64,000 nt of DNA. Origin: Pseudomonas ekonensis (GTDB lineage Bacteria; Pseudomonadota; Gammaproteobacteria; Pseudomonadales; Pseudomonadaceae). Made by a program: the position numbers and the translations under genes. The notes under the pieces were generated by a model. That model did no database searches, was not told the origin of the DNA, and was given only the letters and a program-made list of their open reading frames with translations. Below are positions 41,789-51,080 of this stretch, one piece after another. The stretch lies in the NCBI RefSeq assembly GCF_019145435.1, contig NZ_JAHSTS010000001.1, positions 271,001 through 335,000 on the forward strand. Direction: 5' to 3'. Position 1 is the first letter of the stretch. Every line of letters starts with the position of its first letter.

Positions 41789-41948
41789 CTTTTTGGCTCT
41801 GCAGGATGAAGGTCACGACGATCAGGATCAGCCACAGCAGATAAGGGCGATACCAGGCGCCCGTGGCGTCGATCCACCAATCCATGATGGCCGGCGAAAA
41901 CAGGTAGATCCCCACGACCAGAAGCAGGACCAAGCGATAGATGTACAT
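41772..41948 (-). CDS. cbrX: Small membrane protein CbrX
   Basis: 58 residues with two hydrophobic helices: IYRLVLLLVVGIYLFSPAIM and LLWLILIVVTFIL, ending QSQKDADEL. It matches the short gene described upstream of cbrA in pseudomonads that controls CbrA synthesis by translational coupling. Its stop codon lies 17 bases inside the longest cbrA frame. Too short to be found by routine gene length cut-offs. Confidence 0.85.
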   Translation of the reverse strand: MYIYRLVLLLVVGIYLFSPAIMDWWIDATGAWYRPYLLWLILIVVTFILQSQKDADEL

Positions 41949-42025
41949 CCCGGCCTCTCTTTTTTATGCGCGTGCCCGAAAACGTGCGGCGATGGTAACG
42001 GATGGGCGCGCCACTGCAAGTGCCG

Positions 42026-42913
42026 TCACAGCAGTTGCGCTTCGGGCAGGGTCAGTGTGCGCGGGATTTTCGTGGCGTCCCAGTGGGCGCAGCCCCAGGC
42101 CAGCAGTTCCTGCGGGGTGGCGTCGGCCAGTTCGGGGCCGGGCTCCTGGCCCAGCGCCCGCAGGGCCCTGAGCAGCAACGGCGTGGCCTGGTCGGCGGTC
42201 AGCGGCGGGGACCGGTAAGACTTGCCGAGCTTGTTGCCGTCCGGCTGGGTGATCAGCGGCAGGTGCAGGTAGCGCGGCTGGCGCAGGCCCAGCAGTTCCT
42301 GCAGGTAGAGCTGGCGCGGCGTGGAGTCGAGCAGGTCGGCGCCGCGCACGATGTCGGTGATGCCCTGCCAAGCGTCGTCCAGCACCACGGCCAGTTGATA
42401 GGCGTAGAGACCGTCACGGCGGCGGATCACAAAGTCGCCGACGTCACGGCCCAGGTGCTGGCGGAACTCGCCCTGCACGCGGTCGGTGAAACGGTATTCC
42501 AGTTCCGGCACGCGCAGGCGGATCGCCGCGTCCTCCTGGCCGTGGCCGGCATTGCGGCACAACCCCGGGTAGATGCCGCCGTACGGCTCCAGTTGCTTGC
42601 GCGAGCAGGTGCAGGCGTAGGCCAGGCCTTGGTTGAACAGGCGGTCGAGCACTTCGGCGTAAGCGTCGTGGCGGTCGCTCTGGCGCACCATCTCGCCGTC
42701 CCATTCGAAGCCGTAACGTTCCAGGGCCTCGAGGATCGCCGCCTGGGCGCCGGGCTCTTCCCGGGGCGGATCGAGATCCTCCATGCGCACCAGCCAGCGG
42801 CCGCCGACCGAGCGCGCATCCAGATAGGACGCGAGGGCGGCCACCAGCGAGCCGAAGTGCAGGTGTCCGCTGGGGGTGGGGGCGAAGCGGCCGATGTAGG
42901 TGGGGGAGGTCAT
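42026..42913 (-). CDS. gluQ: Glutamyl-Q tRNA(Asp) synthetase
   Basis: 295 residues, a short GluRS-like protein without the anticodon-binding domain. The HIGH-like motif is APTPSGHLHFGSL, the KMSKS-like loop is GNKLGKSYRS, and the zinc ligands are CTCSRKQL...C. It attaches glutamate to queuosine-34 of tRNA-Asp. Adjacent to dksA as in many gamma-proteobacteria. ATG at 42913 is chosen; 42922 is also in frame. Confidence 0.93.
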   Translation of the reverse strand: MTSPTYIGRFAPTPSGHLHFGSLVAALASYLDARSVGGRWLVRMEDLDPPREEPGAQAAILEALERYGFEWDGEMVRQSDRHDAYAEVLDRLFNQGLAYACTCSRKQLEPYGGIYPGLCRNAGHGQEDAAIRLRVPELEYRFTDRVQGEFRQHLGRDVGDFVIRRRDGLYAYQLAVVLDDAWQGITDIVRGADLLDSTPRQLYLQELLGLRQPRYLHLPLITQPDGNKLGKSYRSPPLTADQATPLLLRALRALGQEPGPELADATPQELLAWGCAHWDATKIPRTLTLPEAQLL

Positions 42914-42960
42914 GGCGGTCATGGGAATGGCGATACGGGTTCCGGGCTTGCGCCGACTCG

Positions 42961-42984
42961 CTGCGGGAGCGGGCTTGCCCATGG
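42961..42984. repeat. Degraded REP element
   Basis: CTGCGGGAGCGGGCTTGCCC resembles the 697-718 REP but one arm is incomplete. It lies in the short gap between dksA and gluQ. Confidence 0.4.
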
Positions 42985-43052
42985 ATGCGATGTTTCGTTC
43001 AGCATAGGACGGGGCTGACGCTGCGCGGTCGCAGGTTCAGGGGGCGGAAACG

Positions 43053-43080
43053 AAAACGGAGCGTTCGCACGCTCCGTTCT
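43053..43080 (-). terminator. Terminator of dksA
   Basis: AACGGAGCG / CGCTCCGTT with a 6-base loop is followed by TTTCG on the minus strand, 16 bases after the dksA stop. Confidence 0.88.
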
Positions 43081-43095
43081 CTGCTCGGGCCGGGA

Positions 43096-43533
43096 TTACT
43101 TGCCGACCTGTTTTTCCTTGATTTCCGCCAGGGTCTTGCAGTCGATGCACAGGTCGGCGGTCGGACGGGCCTCGAGGCGCTTGACGCCGATCTCGATGCC
43201 GCAGGACTCGCACCAGCCGTACTCTTCGTCCTGGATCAGTTCGAGGGTCTTGTCGATCTTCTTGATCAACTTGCGCTCGCGGTCGCGGGCGCGCAGCTCG
43301 AGGGCGAACTCTTCTTCCTGGCTGGCACGGTCGGCCGGATCCGGGAAGTTGGCAGCCTCATCCTTCATGTGGTCTACCGTCTTGTCGACCCCTTCCATCA
43401 GCTCTTTTTTCCAGCTCATCAAAAGCTTGGTGAAGTGAGCGCGCATGGGGGCGCCCATGTACTCCTCGCCTTCGGCCGGAACGTAAGGTTCGAAACCGCT
43501 GATCGTCGGTTGTTGCTTTGCTTGGGTGGGCAT
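43096..43533 (-). CDS. dksA: RNA polymerase-binding transcription factor DksA
   Basis: 145 residues. The coiled coil carries the tip motif D65-P-A-D68-R-A, corresponding to E. coli D71/D74. The zinc finger is C108-x2-C111-x17-C129-x2-C132. With ppGpp it represses stable-RNA promoters of the GC-discriminator type seen at 9879 and 63962. The ATG at 43533 follows a GAGGCGG ribosome binding site; longer in-frame starts are not needed. Confidence 0.97.
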   Translation of the reverse strand: MPTQAKQQPTISGFEPYVPAEGEEYMGAPMRAHFTKLLMSWKKELMEGVDKTVDHMKDEAANFPDPADRASQEEEFALELRARDRERKLIKKIDKTLELIQDEEYGWCESCGIEIGVKRLEARPTADLCIDCKTLAEIKEKQVGK

Positions 43534-43864
43534 GAATGGACCGCCTCTACTCTTGTAATCCATTGCGCAGGATTGCTCCATCACCGACACCTGCCGGCCC
43601 TGCGGCTGCAAGCGGGCGAACTTACCAGATCAATTCGGCCCGCGCCACTCCCGGATGTCGAGCCCGCAGCCGGTGGCGCCCGCAAATGTTTGCCAGGCCA
43701 TGTCAGGTGGTGCTGGAGACCTGATCAATCACTGATTTTAGTCAATCCTGGAGCATACGTATGGCTCGTTACAGTCCAGAGTCTCAGAGGTTCTGACCGC
43801 TGCGGGTTCTCGACCGTTCCGCGACGTGGGTAGAATCGCTTCTTTTCCCTGGGAAGCAAGGCCG

Positions 43865-45037
43865 ATGGCTCAGTCCTACAGTGCGCGCAGTCGTGCGATC
43901 GAACCGTTTCATGTCATGGCGCTGCTGGCGCGGGCCAACGAGCTCCAGGCCGCCGGCCACGACGTGATCCACCTTGAGATCGGCGAGCCGGACTTCACCA
44001 CCGCCGAGCCGATCATCCGCGCCGGGCAGGCGGCGCTGGAGGCAGGGAAAACCCGCTACACCGCCGCCAGGGGCATTCCCGAGCTGCGCGAGGCGATCGC
44101 CGGTTTCTACCGCCAGCGCCATGGCCTGGACATCGATCCGCAGCGGATCCTCATCACGCCTGGCGGCTCCGGCGCCCTGCTGCTGGCCAGCGCCCTGCTG
44201 GTGGATCCGGGCAAGCATTGGCTGCTGGCCGACCCCGGCTACCCGTGCAACCGGCATTTCCTGCGCCTGGTCGAAGGCGCGGCGCAGTTGGTGCCGGTCG
44301 GCCCCGAGGTGCGCTATCAGCTGACGCCGGACCTGGTCGACCGCCATTGGGACCACGACAGCGTCGGTGCGCTGGTCGCCTCGCCGGCCAACCCGACCGG
44401 CACGGTGCTGAGCCGCGACGAGCTGGCGGCGCTGTCCGCGGCGGTCAAGGCGCGCCATGGCCATCTGGTGGTGGACGAGATCTATCACGGCCTGACCTAC
44501 GGCACCGACGCGGCCAGCGTCCTGGAAGTGGATGACAGTGCCTTTGTCCTGAACAGTTTTTCCAAGTATTTCGGCATGACCGGTTGGCGCCTCGGCTGGC
44601 TGGTGGCGCCGGAAGGCGCGGTCAGCGAGCTGGAGAAGCTTGCGCAGAACCTCTACATCAGTGCCCCGAGCATCGCCCAGCAAGCTGCGCTGGCCTGTTT
44701 CGAGCCAGGCACCATCGCCATCCTCGAGGAACGCCGCGCCGAGTTCGGTCGGCGCCGGGACTTCCTGCTGCCGGCGCTGCGGGAGCTGGGCTTCAACATC
44801 GCCGTGGAGCCGGAAGGGGCGTTCTACCTGTACGCCGACATCAGTCGGTTCGGCGGCGATGCCTTCGCGTTCTGCCGGCATTTCCTTGAGACCGAGCATG
44901 TGGCGTTCACGCCGGGGCTGGACTTCGGCCGTCATCAGGCCGGCCACCACGTGCGGTTCGCCTACACGCAAAACCTTGCGCGCCTGCAAGAAGCGGTGGA
45001 CCGGATCGCCCGCGGCCTGAAGAGCTGGCAAGGCTGA
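43865..45037 (+). CDS. Pyridoxal-phosphate aminotransferase, class I/II
   Basis: 390 residues. Family motifs include [13 protein letters not shown] near the N-terminus, [20 protein letters not shown], and the PLP lysine region [16 protein letters not shown]. It resembles the aspartate/alanine-type aminotransferases beside sfsA in pseudomonads; substrate not established. The stop shares a base with the sfsA start (TGATG), so the two are coupled. Confidence 0.9.
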   Translation: MAQSYSARSRAIEPFHVMALLARANELQAAGHDVIHLEIGEPDFTTAEPIIRAGQAALEAGKTRYTAARGIPELREAIAGFYRQRHGLDIDPQRILITPGGSGALLLASALLVDPGKHWLLADPGYPCNRHFLRLVEGAAQLVPVGPEVRYQLTPDLVDRHWDHDSVGALVASPANPTGTVLSRDELAALSAAVKARHGHLVVDEIYHGLTYGTDAASVLEVDDSAFVLNSFSKYFGMTGWRLGWLVAPEGAVSELEKLAQNLYISAPSIAQQAALACFEPGTIAILEERRAEFGRRRDFLLPALRELGFNIAVEPEGAFYLYADISRFGGDAFAFCRHFLETEHVAFTPGLDFGRHQAGHHVRFAYTQNLARLQEAVDRIARGLKSWQG

Positions 45038-45750
45038 TGCGCTTTCATCCCCCCCTTGAAGAAGCGCGGCTGATCCGGCGCTACAAGCGGTTTCTCGCCG
45101 ATGTCGAGACGGTCGGCGGTGAGTTGCTGACGCTCCACTGTCCCAACACCGGCTCAATGCTCAATTGCCTGGTGGAGGGCGGGCAGGTCTGGTTCAGCCG
45201 CTCCAACGACCCCAAGCGCAAGCTGCCCGGCACCTGGGAAATCGGCGAAACCCCGCAGGGCCGGTTGTTCTGCGTGAACACCGGGCGTGCCAATGCCTTG
45301 GTCGAGGAGGCGTTGCAGGCCGGAGTGATCCGCGAGCTGAACGGGTTTGCCGGACTGAAGCGCGAAGTCGCTTACGGTCAGGAAAAGAGCCGGATCGATT
45401 TTCGCCTCGACTACCCGCAAGGGCCGGCCTACGTGGAGGTGAAGAGCGTCACCCTGGGCTTCGACGGCACGGCGGTGGCGGCGTTTCCCGATGCGGTGAC
45501 CGAGCGCGGCGCCAAGCACCTGCGGGAGTTGGCGCACCTGGCCCGGGACGGCATCCGGGCGGTGCAGCTTTATTGCGTCAATCTCAGCGGCATCGACGCG
45601 GTGCGTCCGGCCCGTGAAATCGATCCGGGCTACGCCGATGCCCTGCGCGAAGCGGTGGCCTGCGGGGTCGAGGTGCTGGCCTATGGCGTGCGGCTGGATC
45701 ATGAGCAGATGGTGATCGACCGCCGGCTGGACGTCTTGCTCGACGGCTAG
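45037..45750 (+). CDS. sfsA: Sugar fermentation stimulation protein SfsA
   Basis: 237 residues. SfsA family pattern: [13 protein letters not shown], the OB-like [13 protein letters not shown], and the nuclease-like [20 protein letters not shown]. coli SfsA affects maltose gene expression and has been proposed to bind DNA; biochemical function is unresolved. It ends in a 4-base convergent overlap with the Rieske gene. Confidence 0.93.
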   Translation: MRFHPPLEEARLIRRYKRFLADVETVGGELLTLHCPNTGSMLNCLVEGGQVWFSRSNDPKRKLPGTWEIGETPQGRLFCVNTGRANALVEEALQAGVIRELNGFAGLKREVAYGQEKSRIDFRLDYPQGPAYVEVKSVTLGFDGTAVAAFPDAVTERGAKHLRELAHLARDGIRAVQLYCVNLSGIDAVRPAREIDPGYADALREAVACGVEVLAYGVRLDHEQMVIDRRLDVLLDG

Positions 45751-46064
45751 AGGTCGACCCACAGCCCTTGGGCGTCTTCGCGGCAAGGGATGGCGGTCAG
45801 CGCCTGTCCGGCGCAGGGGCCGGAGACGCATTCGCCGTCCTCGATCAGAAACAGCGCGCCGTGGGTGGCGCACTGGATCAGGCTGTTGCTCGGGTCGAGG
45901 AACCGGTCGGGGTGCCATTCCAGCCCCACGCCCCGGTGCGGGCAGCGGTTCAGGTAGACATAGGCCCGGCCGCTGCGGCGCACCGCGAACAGCCTTTTTC
46001 CTTCGATATCGAAACCGCGGCTGCCGGCCTCGGCCAGCTCGGCGCCCGCGCACAGAAACTTCAT
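45747..46064 (-). CDS. Rieske-type [2Fe-2S] ferredoxin
   Basis: 105 residues, a single small Rieske domain. Cluster ligands are C-P-H-R-G and, 16 residues later, C-A-T-H-G ([13 protein letters not shown] ... [11 protein letters not shown]). No oxygenase catalytic domain is attached, so it is an electron carrier or a NirD-like accessory. The start at 46064 opens onto [13 protein letters not shown]. It is divergent from the heme transporter with a Fur-type sequence between them. Confidence 0.88.
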   Translation of the reverse strand: MKFLCAGAELAEAGSRGFDIEGKRLFAVRRSGRAYVYLNRCPHRGVGLEWHPDRFLDPSNSLIQCATHGALFLIEDGECVSGPCAGQALTAIPCREDAQGLWVDL

Positions 46065-46118
46065 GGCTATCCTCAAGTGTCGGCTCGTGTCCGGATGTGT
46101 CCGAGCTTGACGTTCAAA

Positions 46119-46133
46119 TGCAAACAATTATCA
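46119..46133. promoter_or_regulatory. Probable Fur box upstream of hmuT
   Basis: TGCAAAC-A-ATTATCA matches the 7-1-7 Fur model TGATAAT-A-ATTATCA at 11 of 14 arm positions, with the right arm perfect. It lies between the Rieske gene and hmuT. Confidence 0.55.
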
Positions 46134-46228
46134 AATGGCCGCCTTCGTCCGCCGCCTGGCGACCCGATGCCGAGGATACTTGGCCTGACGTCGCGATGCC
46201 CGGAAAAACCTGTTCAAGGAAGCTGTTC

Positions 46229-47101
46229 ATGCGCCTGAGTACCCGCATCGCTGTGCTGTGCACCGGACTGTTCGTCAGCCACCAGGCAGGGGCGGCGGAC
46301 TTGCCGCAACGCTGGGTCAGCGCCGGCGGCGCCTTGTCGGAATGGGTGAGCGCATTGGGCGGCGAGGCCAAATTGGTGGGCGTCGACACCACCAGCCAGC
46401 ATCCGGAGTCCCTCAAGGCGCTGCCGAGCATCGGCTATCAGCGCAGCCTGTCGGCCGAAGGGATCCTGAGCCTGCGCCCGCAGATCTTGATCGGCACCGA
46501 GGAAATGGGCCCGCCGCCGGTGATTTCCCAGGTGCGCAGCTCAGGCGTGCAGGTGGAGCTGTTCTCGGCCCAGCCTGACCTGCCGACCCTGGAAAAGAAC
46601 GTCAACCGTCTGGGAGCGCTGCTGGGGGCCGATGAGCAGGCAGCGCAACAACTGCACCGTTATCAACAGCAACTGGATGAGCAAAAGCAGCGCGTGTCTC
46701 AAGCGCAGGCGAAGCAGAAGGCGCCGGGCGTACTGCTGATCCTGGGGCACGCCGGCGGCAAGCCGCTGATCGCCGGCACCGACACCGCCGCCGACTGGAT
46801 GATCCGCCAGGCCGGCGGGCGCAACCTGGCGACGCAGTCCGGCTACAAGCCGTTTTCCGTGGAGTCGCTGGCGAGCCTGGATCCTGAAGTGCTGGTCTTC
46901 GCCGACCGGGCGCTGACCGGCGAAGCCGCGAAGGCGGCCTTGTTCAAGGAAAACCCGATCCTCAACGCCAGCCGTGCGGCCAAGGCCGGGCGGGTGCTGG
47001 AGCTGGATCCGACGCTGCTGGTCGGCGGTCTCGGGCCACGTCTGCCGGCGGCGCTGAAAGCCCTGTACGACGGTTTCTACCCGGCCAAGGGCGGGCAATG
47101 A
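46229..47101 (+). CDS. hmuT: Heme ABC transporter periplasmic binding protein
   Basis: 290 residues. A signal peptide ends at about QAGAA-DLPQ. The TroA/BtuF-like fold has ALPSIGYQRSLSAEGILSLRPQILIGTEEMGPP, a helical hinge near residue 150 and KPLIAGTDTAADWMIRQAGG. The heme-binding protein of the Hmu/Phu class delivers heme to HmuU. AAGGA precedes the ATG at 46229. The stop overlaps hmuU by 4 bases. Confidence 0.9.
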   Translation: MRLSTRIAVLCTGLFVSHQAGAADLPQRWVSAGGALSEWVSALGGEAKLVGVDTTSQHPESLKALPSIGYQRSLSAEGILSLRPQILIGTEEMGPPPVISQVRSSGVQVELFSAQPDLPTLEKNVNRLGALLGADEQAAQQLHRYQQQLDEQKQRVSQAQAKQKAPGVLLILGHAGGKPLIAGTDTAADWMIRQAGGRNLATQSGYKPFSVESLASLDPEVLVFADRALTGEAAKAALFKENPILNASRAAKAGRVLELDPTLLVGGLGPRLPAALKALYDGFYPAKGGQ

Positions 47102-48135
47102 ATCCAGTGGTCAAACCCCGGGGCCTGTTCATCGGCCTGATCCTGTTGTGCCTGTCGGCGACCTGGCTGTCGCTGGCGCTGGGGCCGGTCAGCCTGCCGT
47201 TGCTGGATACGCTGCGCGCGGCCTTGCGCATGCTCGGCGTGCCGCTGGCGGCGGACGGGCTGGAGCAGGCCGAGCTGATCCTGGGGCAGATCCGTTTGCC
47301 GCGCACGCTGCTCGGGTTGGCGGTCGGCGGCGTGCTGGCGCTGTCCGGCGTGGCGATGCAGGGGCTGTTTCGCAATCCGCTGGCCGACCCGGGGCTGGTC
47401 GGTGTGTCCAGCGGCGCGGCGTTGGGGGCGGCGGTGGCGATTGTCGCCGGTTCGTTGTTCGGTGGATTGCCGGAGTGGTTCGGGCCTTACCTGTTGTCGG
47501 CGTGCGCGTTTCTCGGCGGCCTCGGGGTGACGGCGCTGGTGTACCGGCTGGGGCGGCGCAACGGGCAGACCAACGTCGCCACCATGCTGTTGGCGGGGAT
47601 CGCACTGACCGCGCTGGCCAGTTCGGCCGTCGGCTTGTTCACTTACCTGGCGGATGACGCGACCCTGCGCACCCTGACGTTCTGGAACCTGGGCAGCCTC
47701 AACGGCGCCAGTTACGCACGCTTGTGGCCGCTGCTGATCATCAGCGCCGGCGTGGCCTTGTGGCTGCCGCGCCGGGCCCGGGCGTTGAATGCGCTGCTGC
47801 TGGGCGAGTCCGAGGCCGGGCATCTGGGCATCGATGTCGAACGGCTCAAGCGCGAACTGGTGTTCTGCACGGCGCTGGGCGTCGGCGCGGCCGTGGCGGC
47901 GGCGGGGATGATCGGTTTCGTCGGTCTGGTGGTGCCGCACCTGGTGCGGCTGTTGGCCGGTCCCGATCATCGGGTGCTGTTGCCGGCGTCGGTGCTGGCC
48001 GGGGCGAGCCTGCTGTTGCTGGCGGATCTGGTGGCGCGGCTGGCGCTGGCGCCGGCGGAACTGCCGATCGGCATCGTGACGGCATTCATCGGGGCGCCGT
48101 TCTTCCTTTATCTGCTGCTGCGGGGGCGGGCCTGA
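47098..48135 (+). CDS. hmuU: Heme ABC transporter permease
   Basis: 345 residues, a FecCD/BtuC-family permease with about ten membrane helices. Diagnostic parts are [46 protein letters not shown] and the C-terminal [26 protein letters not shown]-like loop that contacts HmuV. Overlapping starts and stops with hmuT and hmuV show one operon. Confidence 0.94.
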   Translation: MNPVVKPRGLFIGLILLCLSATWLSLALGPVSLPLLDTLRAALRMLGVPLAADGLEQAELILGQIRLPRTLLGLAVGGVLALSGVAMQGLFRNPLADPGLVGVSSGAALGAAVAIVAGSLFGGLPEWFGPYLLSACAFLGGLGVTALVYRLGRRNGQTNVATMLLAGIALTALASSAVGLFTYLADDATLRTLTFWNLGSLNGASYARLWPLLIISAGVALWLPRRARALNALLLGESEAGHLGIDVERLKRELVFCTALGVGAAVAAAGMIGFVGLVVPHLVRLLAGPDHRVLLPASVLAGASLLLLADLVARLALAPAELPIGIVTAFIGAPFFLYLLLRGRA

Positions 48136-48902
48136 TGTTGCGCGCAGACAATCTGCACATCCGTCGCGGCCGCAAGACGGTGCTGGCCGGGGTCAGCCTG
48201 CAGTTGGAACCGGGCGAGGTGCTGGGGGTGCTGGGGCCGAACGGCGCGGGCAAGAGCACTCTGCTTGGCGCCTTGTGCGGCGAACTGGCGCCTGACGACG
48301 GTGAGGTCCTGCTCGAGGGCGTGGCGTTGGGGCTGTGGCACGGCAGCCGGCGCGCCCAGCGGTTGGCGGTGCTGCCGCAGGTGTCCACCCTGGAGTTCGC
48401 TTTCCGCGTCGAGGAAGTGGTCGGGATGGGACGCTTGCCGCATCAGGCCGGACGGGCGCGCGACGATGAAATCATCACCGAGGCCTTGCAGGCGGCGGAC
48501 GCAGCGCACTTGAGCGGGCGCAGCTATCTGGCGCTGTCCGGCGGCGAGCGTCAGCGGGTGCATCTGGCGCGGGTGCTGGCGCAGTTGTGGCCGGGGCAGG
48601 CCGGGCAGACCCTGCTGCTGGACGAGCCGACGTCGATGCTCGATCCGCTGCATCAGCACACCACGCTGCAGGCCGTGCGGGCGTTCGCCGACCGCGGCGC
48701 GGCGGTGATGGTGATCCTGCATGATCTGAATCTGGCGGCGCGCTATTGTGATCGCATCCTGCTGCTCGAAGGCGGGCGGCCCGTGGCGCTGGACACGCCG
48801 CAGCAGGTGTTGCGGCCGGACTCGCTCAAAGCGGTGTTCGGCCTGGAGGTGCTGGTGCAACCGCATCCGGAGCGCGGACACCCGCTGATCATCGCCCGCT
48901 GA
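48135..48902 (+). CDS. hmuV: Heme ABC transporter ATP-binding protein
   Basis: 255 residues. Walker A is GPNGAGKST, the signature is [18 protein letters not shown], Walker B is [12 protein letters not shown] and the switch His is in [13 protein letters not shown]. The ATG at 48135 overlaps the hmuU stop. Third gene of the hmuTUV operon. Confidence 0.95.
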   Translation: MLRADNLHIRRGRKTVLAGVSLQLEPGEVLGVLGPNGAGKSTLLGALCGELAPDDGEVLLEGVALGLWHGSRRAQRLAVLPQVSTLEFAFRVEEVVGMGRLPHQAGRARDDEIITEALQAADAAHLSGRSYLALSGGERQRVHLARVLAQLWPGQAGQTLLLDEPTSMLDPLHQHTTLQAVRAFADRGAAVMVILHDLNLAARYCDRILLLEGGRPVALDTPQQVLRPDSLKAVFGLEVLVQPHPERGHPLIIAR

Positions 48903-48923
48903 GCGGTTCTTCGAGGTGAAGGC

Positions 48924-49772
48924 ATGCGTGCAATCCTGTTGTTGGCGATCTTGATGCTCGGCGGCTGCCAGGCTGTGGCGCCGCCACCGGTCACGGGCGA
49001 TATCCGGGACTTGCGCAGCGGCGAAACGCTGACGCCCCGGCAACTGCTGGCACGCCTGGGCGAGCCGCAACGGGTGATCGTCGGCGAGCAGCATGACAAT
49101 GCCGACCACCATGGCCTGCAGCTGTGGCTCCTGCAGAACCTGGAAAAGGAGCGCCCCCAAGGCAGCCTGCTGCTGGAAATGCTGGTGCCCGAGCAACAGG
49201 CGCGGGTCGATGACGTGCGCAGGTCCGCCGCGCCTCCCGCAGACCTTGCCCAAGCCTTGGCCTGGCAAGAGGGATGGGACTGGAGCCTGTACGGGCCGAT
49301 CGTCCGGTTTGCCCTCGCTCAGCCTTATCCGCTGTTGGCGGCCAATCTCGATGCCGTCGAAGTCCGAGCGTTCTACCGCGAGTCTCCGGCGTTGAGCGGA
49401 GCCCGCAGCAATGCTGCACCGGTCAGCAAGCAATTGCTGGAGCAGATAGCCGATTCCCACTGCGGCTTGCTGCCGACCTCGCAAATGCCGGCGATGCTGG
49501 CGGTTCAGCAACAGCGGGATCGGCGCATGGCCTCGCGCTTGTTGGCGGCGCCCGCGCCCGCGATGTTGTTCGCCGGTGCCTTTCATGCGCGCAAGGATGT
49601 TGGTGTGCCGCTGCATGCGCTGGACCTGGGGGCGGATCAGGCGCCGACGGTGCTGCTGTTGGCGGAGCAGGGCAGCGAGGTGACGGCGTCCATGGCCGAC
49701 TATGTCTGGTTCACGCCTGGCCGGCCGCCGCAGGATTACTGCGCCGAGATGCGAAAGCAGTTCGGCAAATGA
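48924..49772 (+). CDS. ChaN-family heme-binding lipoprotein
   Basis: 282 residues. A lipoprotein signal ends in LGGC (Cys 15). The DUF399/ChaN body has VIVGEQHDNADHHGLQLWLLQNL near the N-terminus, QEGWDWSLYGPIVRFAL and ASRLLAAPAPAMLFAGAFHARKDVGVP. Campylobacter ChaR/ChaN proteins bind heme and are iron-regulated. Following hmuV by 21 bases, it is probably a fourth gene of the heme operon. Confidence 0.85.
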   Translation: MRAILLLAILMLGGCQAVAPPPVTGDIRDLRSGETLTPRQLLARLGEPQRVIVGEQHDNADHHGLQLWLLQNLEKERPQGSLLLEMLVPEQQARVDDVRRSAAPPADLAQALAWQEGWDWSLYGPIVRFALAQPYPLLAANLDAVEVRAFYRESPALSGARSNAAPVSKQLLEQIADSHCGLLPTSQMPAMLAVQQQRDRRMASRLLAAPAPAMLFAGAFHARKDVGVPLHALDLGADQAPTVLLLAEQGSEVTASMADYVWFTPGRPPQDYCAEMRKQFGK

Positions 49773-49785
49773 CTTTTCCACAGGC

Positions 49786-49899
49786 AAAAAAAGACCCGGT
49801 AAAAACCGGGTCAAATAACCGTGATTAGCCTGATGAGGAGATAATCTGAGAGTCCGAACCAAGGGCCTTTCAGAATATCGACCGGTCTCGCGACCAGTT
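49786..49899 (-). ncRNA. prrF: Iron-responsive sRNA PrrF
   Basis: 114 bases on the minus strand. The 5' end is AACTGGTCGCGAGACCGGTC, followed by the antisense core CTCTCAGATTATCTCCTCATC (split here: CTCTCAGATT, ATCTCCTCATC, AGGCTAATCAC) known to pair with sodB and other iron-protein mRNAs. It ends in the hairpin GACCCGGT / ACCGGGTC and seven Ts. Expressed when iron is low, it spares iron by blocking non-essential iron proteins. Only one copy is present here, whereas P. aeruginosa has two in tandem at this place. Confidence 0.93.
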
Positions 49900-49901
49900 G
49901 T

Positions 49902-49933
49902 GATAATCATAGCGATTCTCATTACCAAGTCAA
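49902..49933 (-). promoter_or_regulatory. Promoter and Fur box of prrF
   Basis: The minus strand has TTGACT (49933-49928), a 16-base spacer and TATGAT (49911-49906). GGTAATGAGAATCGC...TGATTATC, a Fur-type palindrome, overlaps the spacer and the -10, so Fur-iron would block polymerase directly. Confidence 0.85.
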
Positions 49934-49999
49934 CAACCCTTTTCCGATTTCTTTTCCTTTGGCTGGAAAATGGCTAGAAAGCCCCGGAAACAGGGGACG

Positions 50000-50791
50000 T
50001 CAAGACTGTGCGTGAAATGCCGCAAGCTGCCGGTTGAGCTGGTCGATGCGCCGCGCCATGCTTTCGATCAGGCTATGGGCGATCTTGGGGTTGGTGCGCG
50101 TCATGCTCAGAAACTGATCGCCGGGAATCAGCATCACGGTGCTCGGCTCGCTGGCGATCACCGTGGCGTTGCGCGGTTCACCGGTGAACACCGCCATGGC
50201 CCCGAAAATCTCGTCCTTGGGCACATCGCCCACCTTGTGCCCGTCGACAAACGCTTCGGCATGCCCCTCGATGATCACAAACACATGGTCGGAGGTGTCG
50301 CCCTGCTGAATCAACACTTCCCCTGCGCGAACCCGTTTGAACCCATTGGTGCTGCGGAACTCGCGGGGCTTCAGATCGGCGACGGCATGGGCGAGCAGGG
50401 CGGTCTGGCCGAGCAGATAACGCAGGAACAGCTCGCCGTTCGCCGGTGTCGCGTACGCATGCTGGAGCACATCGTTTCGCCGGTACGGCAACAGGCTCAG
50501 CGGGCCGTCTGCGCACAGCCGCAGATCCGTCCACTCCGGCCCCTGCTGCAGGCCGATCAGGTCGCCCTCGTGCCAATAGAACAAGGTCCGGGCGCCGAGG
50601 CTGCCGTTGACCACGCCTTGGCTGAGCACAAACAGCCGGTCGCCGGGCAACTGCATCATCAGGTCGTCCGCCGACTCCAGCTCCAGCGGCGGCCCGCAAG
50701 GCGCAAGCCCCGCCAGGCATTGCATCGGCAGGTCCTGCAGACGACTGGTCAACGCATCGGCATGGGCCGACTGATCCCCGAGCAAGTACAT
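50000..50791 (-). CDS. cbpA: Cyclic-nucleotide-binding protein CbpA
   Basis: 263 residues. One Crp-type cNMP-binding domain (about 140-250) has VRAGEVLIQQGDTSDHVFVIIEGHAEAF, FGAMAVFTGEPRNATVIA and VMLIPGDQFL; a second degenerate one appears at residues 15-130. There is no HTH DNA-binding domain, which fits CbpA, a polar cAMP-binding protein of P. aeruginosa located beside prrF. Vfr/cAMP control is known there; I see no clear Vfr site here. Confidence 0.85.
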   Translation of the reverse strand: MYLLGDQSAHADALTSRLQDLPMQCLAGLAPCGPPLELESADDLMMQLPGDRLFVLSQGVVNGSLGARTLFYWHEGDLIGLQQGPEWTDLRLCADGPLSLLPYRRNDVLQHAYATPANGELFLRYLLGQTALLAHAVADLKPREFRSTNGFKRVRAGEVLIQQGDTSDHVFVIIEGHAEAFVDGHKVGDVPKDEIFGAMAVFTGEPRNATVIASEPSTVMLIPGDQFLSMTRTNPKIAHSLIESMARRIDQLNRQLAAFHAQS

Positions 50792-50807
50792 GGCGGCGAG
50801 TGCCCGT

Positions 50808-51080
50808 TCAATTCTTGTGGCGGGAGGAAATGGCTTCGAGCTGCTTGTTCAGAGCGTCCTTGCGCTCGGCGGGGATGTCGTTCCAGTGCACGTCCATCAA
50901 CGCCCCCTCGATCGCGTACAGCAACACCTTCGACGCCCGGAACCCACGGGTCCGCACGGCACGGTAAGCGTCCACCGCACCCAGGCGGCGCAGATCCGAA
51001 GCGCTGTGGATGCCCACGGCATGCAGCCATTGCGCCGACGTCTTGCCGAGATTCTTCAGGTGTTGCAGTTCATCATTCAT
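50808..51080 (-). CDS. TfoX C-terminal domain protein
   Basis: 90 residues. The TfoX_C helix-hairpin-helix domain is LKNLGKTSAQWLHAVGIHSASDLRRLGAVDAYRAVR, here without the N-terminal competence-regulator domain. A perfect AAGGAGG ribosome binding site supports the ATG at 51080. It lies upstream of cbpA on the same strand with 16 bases between; DNA/RNA-binding function is not established. Confidence 0.85.
   Translation of the reverse strand: MNDELQHLKNLGKTSAQWLHAVGIHSASDLRRLGAVDAYRAVRTRGFRASKVLLYAIEGALMDVHWNDIPAERKDALNKQLEAISSRHKN

Noticed and set aside
39317..41809. 830-codon open frame on the plus strand opposite cbrA
   Set aside because: Mirror of cbrA, rich in Gln/His/Arg without domains.
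43826..43864. Upstream in-frame start for the aminotransferase at 43826
   Set aside because: It would add 13 residues (GRIASFPWEAR...) lying in the promoter region; the ATG at 43865 fits the family start.
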